A stretch of 64,000 nucleotides of DNA from Anaeramoeba flamelloides (Eukaryota; Metamonada; Anaeramoebidae), in assembly GCA_027625915.1 (NCBI GenBank), contig JANTQA010000042.1, forward strand, positions 2,988,001-3,052,000, written 5' to 3'. The position numbers and the translations under genes are program-made. The notes under the pieces are model-generated. The model was not told where the DNA came from. It did not search any database and saw only the letters and a program-made list of their open reading frames with translations. Positions 34,346 through 46,253 of the stretch are shown here, piece by piece (the first letter of the stretch is position 1; each line of letters starts with the position of its first letter).

Positions 34346-35647
34346 GCATAGATTTTGCTCAATTCTTCTGAATTCTGGATAATTATTGGAAAATCTTAGA
34401 AAAAATATTTTTTCCAATTTAAAAGAACAAATAATTCCTTAATAGTCAAAATAATTGATTCCCTATTTGAAAGATATTCGTCAGATTTAAAATAAGATTA
34501 AAATAGAATAAAATTACCTCTTCGCAGTGAAGAAAAAAAATTTCATTATTTTTACTATTAAATTAAAAAAAAATATTACAGGAAAATTGTTTTTTTCAAC
34601 TTAAATTGTAAAATATCTTGAAAAATAATTTTTTGATCAAAAGATCCTTTCATAACCAAAAGCGTTTATTCTAATTGAAGTTATTAAAAAGAGCAAAATT
34701 AGCAAAAATTTATTTTTTTTTGACAAAATTTATTCAGGATCATGATGTGAATCTGAATATCTTAACAAATTGGGTTTTTTTTATGAAAAAAAATCAATTC
34801 TTAATATCAAAATATAGAAATGAATTGAAACAAGGTTTTTTGGTTAGTGTGGGTTTATTGGTTATTTTTTGATTTTTTTGTGTATAGGCCTTCTAATAAA
34901 AAAAAACATGCTTTTTATTTTGAAACATGTATTAAATTTTTTTGCACACTTTATTTTGGCTACAGTATAAAAATCATTTTTTTTTAAAAAAAGGTAGATA
35001 TAGTTAGGCTATTAAACACCAAATAGAGTATTCTATAGACACCTTACTTTAATGAACTTTATGCAGGTTTATTACTATATTCATAAAAAAATTGGTGACT
35101 TATAAAAAGGATTTGATTGAAAATAAAAGAAATTACCCAACAATTTTCATTAATAATCGCCATTAAAAATCTTGGCAGGGATGATTTTCTCATCTACGGT
35201 ATTTTTTTCAAGACTATTTATTAAGTCTTCGGTATGTCTGATCTAAAGGAAAAAAATTTTCATAAGATTTTCTTTTTCCTATTTAAAATAGAGATCAAAA
35301 ATTCAAAATTGATTCTTTGAAAAACTCTTGTTTAAAAAAGAAAAATTCAGGAGACTAAGACAAATTTTTTACTATTAATTGCTAGTATCTGAATTTAAAT
35401 GGGAAAAATTTTCATCTCATTTTTGTTTGTTTTTCATTTCTTCAGAAACATTTATTTAGGATTTTTGTTTCAAACAATTGAAAACCAAATATGGAATAAA
35501 ATAATAAACAGAGATGCCAAATTTCAATCTATCCAATGTATTTCTTTGAAATTTATTTTTAAATAAAAAAGGAAAAAGAGTATAAATTTTTTCCCATTTG
35601 TTTTTCAAACACTTGTAGTAATTTTTTTGGGAAGGATTTTTTTAATT

Positions 35648-36440
35648 ATTTGTTTGGTTAAGCGATTAGCATCTATCAAGGAGAAGCCTAAGATTAAAGT
35701 GTATTGTTATTGTATAACCACATTAATTTTACATGGTTCGAATGTCTCTAAAAAATCAATTTAGTCAAGTAGTAATATATTTATGATCTTATCAATTAAA
35801 AATGATCTCTGTATTATTCAAAAAACCCAACAATTTCAGAACAAAATCTGAATTTTTCCTCAAATTTAAAGGTTGAATTACCAATATACAGACTCTAAAG
35901 TTGCAAAATGTATTTCTTAAATTAATGACGAAATGTGGATTAGTTGTTAAAAAATTCTTTTTTTTTTAAATAAATTAATTAATTAACCAATAGATTTTTT
36001 GACAAATAATTTCTGAAATCATTGGAAATATATTAATGTTTCATTTAACTTGACAAAAAGCAAACAAAACTAATAATTATTTAGGTTTTTATCTTGAAGA
36101 TAATTGAGTTAATCTTTGACTTTCAAAAATTAAAAAAATAGTTACTTTTTGAAGTTCTAAATCTGAATGATTAAAAACCAGAATACTATTATATTGGAGT
36201 TTCTATTTTTAGATTTCAGAAAAGGAATTGAAAAAAAAATTCCTTCAAAATGAAACTTTTTTAATTGTGATCTTTTGTAAAAAATGCAATAATTTATTGT
36301 GCAATAAGATATTTCTTTTAATAGATTTTTTAGGGGCTATTTGAGTAATGGTTTACTAATATCATTTAAACCCAATTTCAACATACTTTGATTACCAAGA
36401 AATCATTGGTGACTCTAATCCCTAAACAATTGTTTTTTTT
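35648..36440 (+). repeat. 0.8-kb dispersed repeat with tRNA-like head, copy C1
   Basis: It aligns over its whole length with the complement of 54240-55025 (shared AAATCAATTTAGTCAAGTAG, AATGATCT, ATGAAACTTTTTTAATTGTG, AAAAATGCAATAATTT). Fragments lie at about 55930-56330 and 57236-57540. The head GGTTAAGCGATTAGCATCTA then TCAAGGAGAAGCCTAAGATT resembles a decayed tRNA D-arm and T-arm, suggesting a tRNA-derived SINE. It is non-coding, and the body is long for a SINE. Confidence 0.6.
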
Positions 36441-37904
36441 ATTTGTCGGGTATTGTTAAACCACACTCTTTGTTTTTGACCTCAAACATAAATCACAATT
36501 GTGTATTATGTGAAAGAAAGGTTGCTCTTTTGTCTTATTATTTTTACAAAAGTATTTTAATTTTGTTTTGGAAAATTTTGTTGAAATAACAGTTGTTTGA
36601 AGGATTCTATAGTGTGTTTCAAATGTGTCTGTTTTTTTTTAATTTAGGATTTGAGGTACTTCTTTGATTGTTTCCTGGTGTTAGAATTTTACATTTTATT
36701 GAGTTTTTTTATAAAAGTTCATTTTTCAATATTTAGGTGACATTAACAAATTGATATTCAATTTTTAATTCATATTTTTAGATAACGACCAAACCAATAT
36801 TTATTAAAAAAATTGTTGAAATACAAACCTTACAAAGATTCAGAAAAGATTTACATTTATTAAAACCAAACAAATCAGAAAACTTTAGACAAGAAAAAAT
36901 ATTGATTTCAGGAGTTTTGTTTCTTAAGAATTATTTCTCGTCAGCAATACAATTGCTCGGAACAGAGATCTTTTGAATTTACAAGTTTTGCTTCTTGATT
37001 ACGAATCACAAAAATCATTATTGAAAAAAGTAAATCTGTCTTCATTGAGCTGTATATTCAAAAAGTATTTGTTTTATTGAACTAAAATTAAGAACTCTTT
37101 TGTATTTAAAATCATTTTGGTGGTTCTTTAATTTCATTTTTTATCAATTCTCTTTGATTATGATATTGTTTTAAATCTTATTACCTTTTTTTTTTTAATA
37201 ATTTTTTTTCATTGCTTTTTCTTTTCTTTTTACTCCATTTATTTACAAGAGACTAAACAAGAGAAAAACACAAAAGAAATTTTAAATTTTAGTTATATGA
37301 TGAAGAAAAATAGGGACATATGACAATTCTTAGTCAGGATTAGAAAATTAGGTCTTTTAAAAAAAGATTCTGATAACTAAAAACTTAAAATTTCTTTTTG
37401 TTTCAAATCTTTTGAGGTGTGAATTTTACTAACCAAGGATTATGTTAACTAATAATGGATTTTCATTTCAGAGATTTTCTTTTTAAATGTTCAAGATGCT
37501 TTTTATTTTTTGATTTTTTTGGATATAATCAACTCGTATCGTTGAAAGATACTATTATGATCTAATACAAATTAAAATTATTTGAAATTTCAGTACATAG
37601 CACAATCTAAACAATAAGTTGTTTTTGAAACTTTTTCAAGTTCAATTTAATATACTAGTCACTATTAAGAATATCTTGCACTCATACAAAGACTTCCTCC
37701 CTTTAATAACATTGTCAAAGTGATCTTCTATTGGATAAAAAATTAAAAAAAAATCTTTAAGGACGATCATATTTCATTTTCAGAGAATATTATATAGATG
37801 ATTAACAACATATATACTGTATTAAAAGTTATTTTGAGTTAACAAACCTTGTTAAAATTTATATTTAGACTTTTTTTAAATTCGGGCCCCTAGTGCCCCA
37901 CTCT

Positions 37905-38175
37905 TAGAGTCGTGTCTAGGTTTTTTTTAATTCAAAAGAATTGAGCAAAATCAAAGATTTTACTCCATTCTTTTAAATTAAAAAAAAACCTAACGACGGT
38001 GGAATACCAATTATTAATCACAGATTGTGGAATTTTTATCTGTAATCGATAATCTTTCTATCGGGTTTTTACCCCTTCTGTGTATTCAGGAGATCTGTCT
38101 TGGTTTTCCAGAATTAGAAATAATTTGTAAAATCAAGGATTTTACTCAATTCTTTCAAATCCTGAAAAACCTAAC
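37905..38175. repeat. AGGTTTTTTT/CCTAACG palindrome pair
   Basis: There are two hairpins. The first has arms AAAAGAATTGAGCAAAATC and GATTTTACTCCATTCTTTT, closed outside by AGGTTTTTTT and AAAAAAACCTAACGAC. The second (38105-38175) has TTGTAAAATCAAGGATTTTA with ACTCAATTCTTTC and AAAAACCTAACGAC. A GC-richer lead (GGGCCCCTAGTGCCCCACTC at about 37884) precedes the first. Confidence 0.7.
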
Positions 38176-40094
38176 GACAGCGGATAGTTTCTATTTAGTC
38201 ATGAATATGATAGTATTATTTTATATATATATATATTAATTAATTTTCTTCTCTTTTTTTTTTATTTAATAAATTTTCTTTAATTACGATTTTCTATTAA
38301 TAAATAAATAAATATTTTGACCTTTTTACGAAATTTTTATATTTTGGAAAACAATTTTCTCTATCCAAATAAAATTTAGTATCAAAAGATTCAAGAATCC
38401 ACAATCTTGTTACTTTACCACTTTTCTACCCATTTTAAAATATAAGAGTTTTTTCGGTAATAAATATCATTATACTTTTAGAAAATGTAGAAACTAAGAG
38501 AAATAAGGGTAAAAAAAAAAATTACTTGTTTAAATTTTCCTTGTTTTGATTATTGATTTGTCAAAATTATTGGACATATATTTATATATTACAGCCTTTC
38601 TGAATCTTCCTTGAAAATTTTTTTTCATTCTCAAAATGTGATGTTAGAATATATTTTTTTAAAATTTGTGATTGTATAATTTTCACTGTACTGTTAAATG
38701 TAGAATAAAATGATCAAAAATTTCATTCGTTTTTCCAAAAAAAAATTCCACAAGACCTAAAAATAAATCCTCAAAGAGTACCAATTTTAATCGAGTAATT
38801 AATAATTTAAGCTGATTTTAATAATACTAAATTTGAAATTTTACATTAGTTATAAAATCTTTTGTTGGAAAGCTGAATGAAACTATTGATACATATATTT
38901 TGAAACAAAAGGTAGCTTTGTAAATACTGTAAGTGATAAATAAGTGAATTAAGCAATTAAAAAAAATTCATTTTTAATTTTGCCATGTTTATTTTGGTTG
39001 GCAATTTCAAAATTTTTTTGGATCAAAAATAAACTGTCTTGAATTTTTGTCAAAAAAAAAATATTTTGCAATAATTAACTTTTTTTTTAATTTACTAAAT
39101 TTTTGTATAATTTTTTTTATTTGCTAATATATTATATTTCAGTTCTCACAGAAATTAAAATTTAGATATTCCTCTTTAATTCTTTGAATATTAAATCATT
39201 TTTTATTTATTTGATAATAGATTGTTATCTAACCCCAATGGAACTTGTGCTAAAATTGCACCTATGTATTTCAAGACCAAAAAGCCAAATTACAAAAACC
39301 AAAAAACAGTATCTAATTTTCAAAAAATTAACAAATGAAAAAATAAAAAAATAATCTGTTTACTTGTTTTTTTTCCATAGATTTAGATTGTTTCGATTTT
39401 GGACAAATTATTTTTCTCTGATTATAAAATTTATTCAATCCAATTCAATCCAATTCGTTATTTCCACAAAAATCTTACTGTTTACTTTATAATAGTTTTT
39501 TTTTCATTGTTACTTGTAGTTTATTCTAGTAGTTCAGAAACCTGCGTTGATTTATTTTTCAAAGACATATATAAGAATTATCTCCCTTAAAAGTATTTTT
39601 GATGAAAGAGACAAATATTATAAATGATTATTTAAACCCTAACAGTAATTAAAATCCCCCTTTGGAAGTTTATACGACATATAAATTGATTTTCAATTAC
39701 TATTTTACCATTACTGAACACCCATTAAATGGTTTTAAAAGGCAATGATAAACTATTCAATTTTTAAAAGAACATAAAAAAATCATTTTACTCATATTTT
39801 TGTCTTTTGATATGACCAACAAATTGATATAAAATTTTCTATTTTTTTGAGTCTTCAATTCTCAAAATAGCATAAAATATGGTTTTTAATTATTTAAAGG
39901 AATATTTGAAAAATACTTTCAAATTTCGTTGATTTCTTTTCTTTTGAAAATTCAATTTTTATTTATTTATTTATTGTGAGAAAGGAATAATCAAAGAAAA
40001 TTTACTAAAAAAAAAAAAGAGAATAAGAAAACTAATTAAAACATTAAAGTAAAAAAATATTATATCATTTACATGACCAAATTAAAAATTATCC

Positions 40095-40190
40095 ACGTCC
40101 TGAAACAGGAGGAGTAAAAACCCGATAGAAAGATTATTAATAATAAGATTCCACAAACTGTGATTAATAAATTGGTATTCCGCGACTCCT
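40095..40190. repeat. inverted duplicate of 37995-38095
   Basis: GTAAAAACCCGATAGAAAGA, GATTCCACAAACTGTGATTA and AATTGGTATTCC are the complements of sequence at 37998-38085. The two lie about 2 kb apart in opposite orientation. Confidence 0.7.
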
Positions 40191-41593
40191 AAAAATGGGG
40201 TACTATGTACCCGAATTTGTATATTTTTTTACAATTTTAGGAATTTTTTTATTTTGTATTTTTTTATTTTTATTTTTTCTTTATTGCCTTAAGTTTTCTA
40301 ACCATAAGAGCTTTGATGAAAAATTCTCGACAAGAACAATAAATTTCGTAATTTTGATTAACCAGATTAAAGAGCTTTTGAGTATTTTTTCTAAGGATAA
40401 CATTTTTATGAGTTTTTTTGAAAAACTTTTGCTATTTTTTTTTTCCGTTTGATTCTGATAAATTTATATCCTTCACAATACCAACTAAAATTCAATTTTT
40501 ATATTTTTTTTTTTTACAAATAAAAAAATTTTCCCATTAGATGTAATAGAAATTAAAAATTCTATCTTGATGATTTGATGGAACTGAATTTTCTAGCCAA
40601 TAAAAGACAATTTGATCAAAGTAAATAATCTCTTGATTTTTTTTAACATATAATTGTATTGTTGGAAAAACTGTAATAGTTATAAAAAGTTTTCGCAACC
40701 AATTGTCACTTTCATCGAAAATAATTTTAAATGAGATCATTTATATCCACGCCTTTGAAAAATAAGCTACTATGGGGTTCACAATAACAGCAAGTAAAAT
40801 TTCATGAGTTCATAAAAAAAACTAAAGAAAACCAATGAAAAAAGAAAATTGTTTCATATGAATTTGGAAAGAGTTTCTTCTACTCGAAGATAAATTTGAA
40901 ATTACAATAATTTCAAGTTAAAAGAAGATTCAAGAATTTTTATCCAAGTGAAATATCCCATATAAATTAATTTGTATTTTCATATTTAAACCTTTTTAAA
41001 TATTTAATAATTATTTTCCTATTTATTAAGAAAGAAAATTGAGCGATAAGAAATAAACCACAGGAATATATTCGACATTTATTAACAATTATTATAAAAT
41101 CGAAGGCACAATTGGGTCATTAGCTGCTTTTATTTAAATATTTCCTAAAGTTAATCGTATATTTTATTTTTAAATAAGATCTAATTAAAATGTATTCTTT
41201 AATAGTTCTAAACTTAATAAAATACTTTTCGTAATTCTAACATATTAAAAATCAAAAGAAAAGGTAATATACCTCATCTTCCCGAAAATAAGTATTTCAT
41301 AAATTAGAATTTTAAGAAATGCAAAAGTTAAATTTTTAATCATCATTTTCTAAACCAAAATATCATTTTGAAGTTTTTTTTTAAATAGTTTTAATATGAG
41401 ATAGAATTTTTCAAAAAGAAAAGTAAGTGAGAAATTATCGTTACAAAAAATAAAATTTATTTTTATTCTTGATTTTCATAAATGCAAAATTCAAAATAAT
41501 TAGAATAGAGATAAAAATCAAAATAATATATTAATAAAAAATAAAAAGAGTAAAAAAAATATAAAAAAAATTATTGTTATTTGATATAACTTT

Positions 41594-43045
41594 TTAATTT
41601 TGTTGTGATTTTTTCTTTTTCAATTCAGTCAAACGTTCAATTTCTGTTAATAATTTCTCATTTTCATTTTTTAATTTATTTATAGTATTTTCCTTTACTT
41701 GAATAATATTTTCAATTTTTGATTGTTTGTCTTTAAATAAAGACTGTTTTTTTGTTAATCTATTTTTTTCTTTAATATTTTTCATTTGATGTGAATAGGT
41801 TGATTTTGCCATTTGCCAACCACAATTACTATTTAATTCTTGTAAATATTCAGAATCCAATACTGTTTCTTGTGAAAAAGACCAGTGATCGACACATACT
41901 GGTCCATTTTCTTCATATTCTTCCAAAGTGGTTGGCAAGCCTTGATAAGAATCTAAAGAGGATAAAATTGCCCCGCCTCTCCAAGCAGAATGGAGTCTTT
42001 TTTCAGGAGTAACTACATTAATTTGAGGAGCATTTGGAAATAGCAATGATAGATCCTTATGGATCCTTTGTGAAATGCCTGGGGTTAAACTTGTTCCACC
42101 AACAAGTACAATATTATTCAGCAACTGTGCTCTGGTAGAAATTGCACATTTCATGATTGATTTGTAGATTGCCTTAGATAGCCCATCGGTTTCTTCGTTT
42201 ATTATCTTTGGATCAAATAACATTTCTGTACAACGGAAATGCGAGGTGATCAATTCAATTAATTCACCATCTTTTTTTTCATAATACCTTTCTTGTTCAA
42301 AGCCCTCTTTTGATTTTTTATTTTCTTCATCCAAACTTAATGGTACATAACAATATTTATTTTTTACTTGATATACAATTTCGTTTTGTGCTGAAGTATT
42401 AAACCGATAGCCATCTTGCGATAGTAAACCTTTAAAGTACTTTGTAACCTTTCTTCCACCGAGATTTATTCTTGTCACTGCGCTATTAATTGTATGCCCG
42501 TGGTAAACTGGCACGATCTGCGTGAACTCTTCACCCACATCAACTACAACGGAAGTATTTACATCAAGGGTGTAATGGGATAATAGTCCCTGCATTCCAT
42601 AATAAATTGAACTGAAATTAAAAGTTTCCATCATTATTTGGGTAATTTTTTGTCTTTGGGAAGTGAGGTGGTAAGCTGGTTCTGTCAATAATATATCATA
42701 GTTCTTTGTTTCAATTTCCATCTCATTATAAAAAGTATAAAAAAGAATTTTTTCAAAATCGTCCCAATTCTCAATTTTACCCTTATTATATGGAAACTGA
42801 AGTGACAGTATATTTCTTTTTTCTTGTGCTTCCTTACCAATAAATGTTTTGGACATTTCTTCTTCAGTGAAGAATTCCTTTTTAAAAGGGTGTCCTGCTA
42901 ACATTTTAAAAACACTTTCAGGCAAATCTTCATTTGAATACCCTGCTCTTAAATTCCTAGATCCTAAATCAACAACAACAGAGGCAGTACCTAAATTTTT
43001 TGAAATTAATTCAGATCCTTTTCTGTTTACAATTGGATCATATTT
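41594..43045 (-). CDS. divergent actin-family protein with C-terminal coiled coil
   Basis: The visible exon encodes 483 residues after an acceptor (TTTTAG) at 43046-43047; the true first exon is not identified (a two-codon ATG TTG exon at 43403-43408 would fit the phase but is weak). Actin landmarks are in order: phosphate-1 loop VVVDLGSRNLRAGY, FIGKEAQEKRNILSLQFPY, NWDDFEKILFYTFYNEM, ILLTEPAYH, QGLLSHY (equivalent of the catalytic Gln), phosphate-2 loop VDVGEEFTQIVPVYHG, NKYCYVPLSLDEE, VGGTSLTPGISQRI and AWRGGAILSSL. Conserved Asp and Gln positions suggest nucleotide binding is kept. Beyond the actin fold are about 90 extra residues with a Lys/Glu-rich coiled coil (KLKNENEKLLTEIERLTELK). It is an actin-related protein, but I cannot assign an Arp class. 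It may act in cytoskeleton or chromatin complexes. Confidence 0.85.
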   Translation of the reverse strand, partial: KYDPIVNRKGSELISKNLGTASVVVDLGSRNLRAGYSNEDLPESVFKMLAGHPFKKEFFTEEEMSKTFIGKEAQEKRNILSLQFPYNKGKIENWDDFEKILFYTFYNEMEIETKNYDILLTEPAYHLTSQRQKITQIMMETFNFSSIYYGMQGLLSHYTLDVNTSVVVDVGEEFTQIVPVYHGHTINSAVTRINLGGRKVTKYFKGLLSQDGYRFNTSAQNEIVYQVKNKYCYVPLSLDEENKKSKEGFEQERYYEKKDGELIELITSHFRCTEMLFDPKIINEETDGLSKAIYKSIMKCAISTRAQLLNNIVLVGGTSLTPGISQRIHKDLSLLFPNAPQINVVTPEKRLHSAWRGGAILSSLDSYQGLPTTLEEYEENGPVCVDHWSFSQETVLDSEYLQELNSNCGWQMAKSTYSHQMKNIKEKNRLTKKQSLFKDKQSKIENIIQVKENTINKLKNENEKLLTEIERLTELKKKKSQQN

Positions 43046-45237
43046 CTAAAATTAGAGAAAAATTAAAAATTATTATTAAAATAAATTAATAAGAAGGAGA
43101 ACGTATAATTGAATATTTTATTACAATACAGATTAAATATAATTTATTGTAGATAATAGAAATAATATTTTATAACTAGATTTTATTCCAAATACAAAAA
43201 TATTTATTACTTTTTTTTTTTTTTTTTTTTTTTGATTCAATTTTTTTTTTCCAATTTTCATATTTTTATCTTTTTTTTTTTTTAAAAAAAAGTCAATTTA
43301 GTTAAAAAAATGTTGAAAACTCCAAATTAACTTTAAGAAAATTGAGGGTATTGTAATTTCTTTTAAAATGGATATATTTAGTATTAAAAAAAAATTATTA
43401 CCAACATGATTAATTTTCTAAAAAAAAATTCAAAATTCTCATGAGATGCTTCAAAGGTATTTGCCCAAAACTTTTTTTTTACTTTTTATTTTTTTGGAAA
43501 ATTTATCTAATATATATTGTTTATTGATGAACAAGTATAAATTAAACTCTAGATGCCGTTAGACTTAAATTATCTTTTCAGAAATTTAAGTATGGAATCA
43601 TAGATTTCACGATTATTAATTAATTAAAATAATTTCAAACTATCACAGTTTAAAATTATTTATTAAGATTTATTTCTTTTATTTTATTTTGAAAAGTTAA
43701 TCTATTTTTTTCATAGGAAGGGCGAACCCATAAAAAATGATCAATATTTTCTATTATTTCTTTATGTTCATATTTTTAAAGTAGAGGACAAAATTTATTT
43801 GAATTTTTATTTATCAAACAGTAATATTTATTTAACCAATTAATAAATGTTCTGAATTTTTGAGCTTGAAGGATAACTGTTGTTATTTGAACGAGCATGA
43901 AACTATTATCCAATATGTTTTTCTTGATAGGCTAATATTTTAATATTACATCAAAAGAAAAATAGATTAGATAAATTTGAATTCCGAATAAGATAGCAAG
44001 AGTTATTATATTCTAGGAATTATGCTTAAAGTCAACAAAAAAAATAAAATTTGAAAATTTAAAAAAAAAATTCTTTTTATTTTTTTTATTTTAAATCTTT
44101 ATTGGCAAGACGAATATCAAATTTTGAAAGAATCGTTTTGAAATTCGCTAACTTAACAATTAAAATTGAAACTTTCAAGATTAAAATACATTTTCAAAGT
44201 TATTTTTTTTTTCTCCTCTTGCCAGACTAAAATGTTGAGTTACATTAAGAAAAACATCTTTAGAATTCCAATTTTGAAAAAAAATTTGATAACCAGTTAT
44301 TAAAAATCAAGTATAAACTCATATTTTCAAAAATTTCATTTTCCAATCTATTTTTGAAAATTAGGGGTTTTTTCAAGTAAATAAAATGGTTGTCGAAAAT
44401 AAAAATAAAAAAAAAAAATTAAAAATTCCACTATCGCTCTAAATTATTAGAGTATAGATTAACAAAAATATTTGATCAAGAAATAACCAATATAATTATT
44501 TCTTAAAAAAATGATTATTTTTCCTTGATTTAATTTACAAAAATACAATAACTTTTATATTTTTGTATTAATAAATATTTGATTTTTTATTATTCTGAAA
44601 TATTCTTGTGGGGAGCTGTAAAGTGCTGTAGAGTGCTGTATGGGTGCCTAGGTTTTTTAAGGGTTTCTGTTTTATTCTTTAAGTGGCCTAGCTTTTATTG
44701 AAGTTTCTAAATTATTTGTGAAGTCTCTAGATTTTACATATAAATAGAAAACTGAAAAAAACCTAACTAAAATCTATTGATTTTCCAAATAAATAAAAAA
44801 CTCAAGAAAATATAACGGCTGTTCTTTAGAATTTAAAAGAATAGAGAAAAATGAAAGATTTTAGTATATTCTTTTAAATTAAAAAAAAAAACCCGAACTA
44901 CGCTTCCAACGAGTAGAATTCAACAAATCATTATAATTATAATTAAAAATTTCTTTTTTAAGAAGCTTTAAATTCTTTGAATTCCAATTAATTTTATTGT
45001 TAATTATTTGATTACATTTTATTAGTTTTTCAAGCAAAAGGTCAATTATTTTTTTTAATTTTTTTTTAAATTTAAATTTCTTTTTATTATTGAAATTACC
45101 AAATTTTTTGAATTTAAATTCAAATTTAAAAGTTTTTTTCAGGTATTACTTTTTTTCTGAATTACATACTCTAATCTGAAGATTATTATTTTTCTTATTG
45201 CAAATTAATCTTATTTTATTTTTTTACATTTTTTCCA
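43046..45237. other. intergenic DNA with short dispersed repeats
   Basis: 43205-43350 (GATTCAATTTTTTTTTTCCA, CATATTTTTATC, AAATTAACTTTAAGAAAATTG) recurs at 52555-52690. A palindrome unit lies at 44640-44900. No gene is seen except that an upstream exon of the actin-like gene must lie somewhere here. Confidence 0.45.
44640..44900. repeat. AGGTTTTTTA palindrome unit with tandem GTGCTGTA lead
   Basis: GCTGTAAAGTGCTGTAGAGT then GCTGTATGGGTGCCTAGG lead into GTTTCTGTTTTATTC and AACTAAAATCTATTGATTTT blocks. It ends with AAAAGAATAGAGAAAAAT paired with ATATTCTTTTAAATT. It belongs to the family at 17775-18310. Confidence 0.65.
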
Positions 45238-45461
45238 TGGCTGAATCTTCTTTATATTGGAAAGACGAGTTACAAAGGAAAAATATCACGTGGTTACTTG
45301 TTAATACTGAGACAGTGAAACAAAAAAGGATTAGTAACTTGAAAATAAAATCTAAAAAGCAAAGGCAAAAAATGCTCAAATGTTTAAAGCAAATCAGATC
45401 AAAAAAAAAGAAAAAAGAATTACAACAATTAAACAATGAAATCACAAGTGAACATTCATGA
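45238..45461 (+). CDS. small basic protein, 74 aa (hypothetical)
   Basis: An ATG at 45238 opens MAESSLYWKDELQRKNITWL and the frame ends at TGA. The product is Lys/Gln-rich and helical (KKQRQKMLKCLKQIRSKKKK), with no membrane segment. GC is higher than the flanks and a T-rich leader precedes the ATG. The reverse strand also has an 82-residue frame here, but it is Phe/Leu/Cys-rich and looks like a shadow. An upstream exon is possible because the frame is open for 13 codons before the Met. No family is recognised. Among the longer frames here this is the only one not ending in TAA, apart from the weak one at 14325. Confidence 0.45.
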
Positions 45462-46253
45462 TTAATTATCAATTAATCATATTAAATTAAATTAACCAAA
45501 AGTATCGTGGCTGCGATTTTTAGTGTTCTTAATTAAAGATAACATTGGTATTTTTTTTTTTTTGTTGTTTTACCAATATTGCTTCTTATAAACCCTTTTT
45601 AAATTTCTTTCTTTTTTCTTTTTTTTCATTTTTTTTTTTTCAATTTTTTGTTTTTACTTTTTAGAACATAAGATAATTTAATATGCCCTTCTCATGAATA
45701 ATCGTGTAATCTATGATTTTACACTTAAATTTTCTTTGAGGAAATTTAAGTAAAAGGACATTTAGAGTGTAATTTCCACTTCTTCAATAATAAATAATGA
45801 ATCTTATTTTGATGGGTTTATAATTTTTTTTTTTTTCATTTTTGTCTGAGTCCTTTGAGTGAAGTATAGTTTAGTTTAATTTTTTTATGAAAAATCCAAA
45901 TGGGAATGCTGTGAGGTCAAATAATTAATTCTAAAATTTTGTTGAAAAAAAAAAAAAATGGAATAAAACAAAAAAAATAATTGTAATGAACAATTCTTAA
46001 TTTTCATAAGTAAACCCTTTTAGTACTACTTTGATTATTTAAGTATATTTATGATAGTTTTCCATTAAATTCACTCCCAGACTTGATATTTGCTTTACAA
46101 ATATCTGTAGTGTTTAATATGTTTGGTGTGTTATAATTTTACATTTTACCGAATTAACAACACATAAAATTATTAGTTATAACAATGAACTCAAACAGAT
46201 CATGTGATATTAGTTAATAAAAAGATCTAGACATGATATCAAAAGAGAAAATA
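45462..46253. other. intergenic AT-rich DNA
   Basis: No gene is seen. A small hairpin (about 45723-45751, ACTTAAATTTTC against GGAAATTTAAGT) lies midway. If the actin-like gene at 46254 is spliced at its 3' end, its last exon would be here. Confidence 0.4.

Larger units (their letters stand above)
33793..41593. other. gene-poor, repeat-rich region
   Basis: No supported gene in 7.8 kb. Identifiable items are the palindrome unit at 34225-34345, a 0.8-kb dispersed repeat (35648-36440), palindromes at 37905-38175 and an inverted duplication (37995-38095 against 40095-40190). Short frames at 39399-39590 (one hydrophobic segment) and 40195-40452 (Phe/Leu-rich) lack ATG context or coding composition and are left out. 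Confidence 0.5.
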
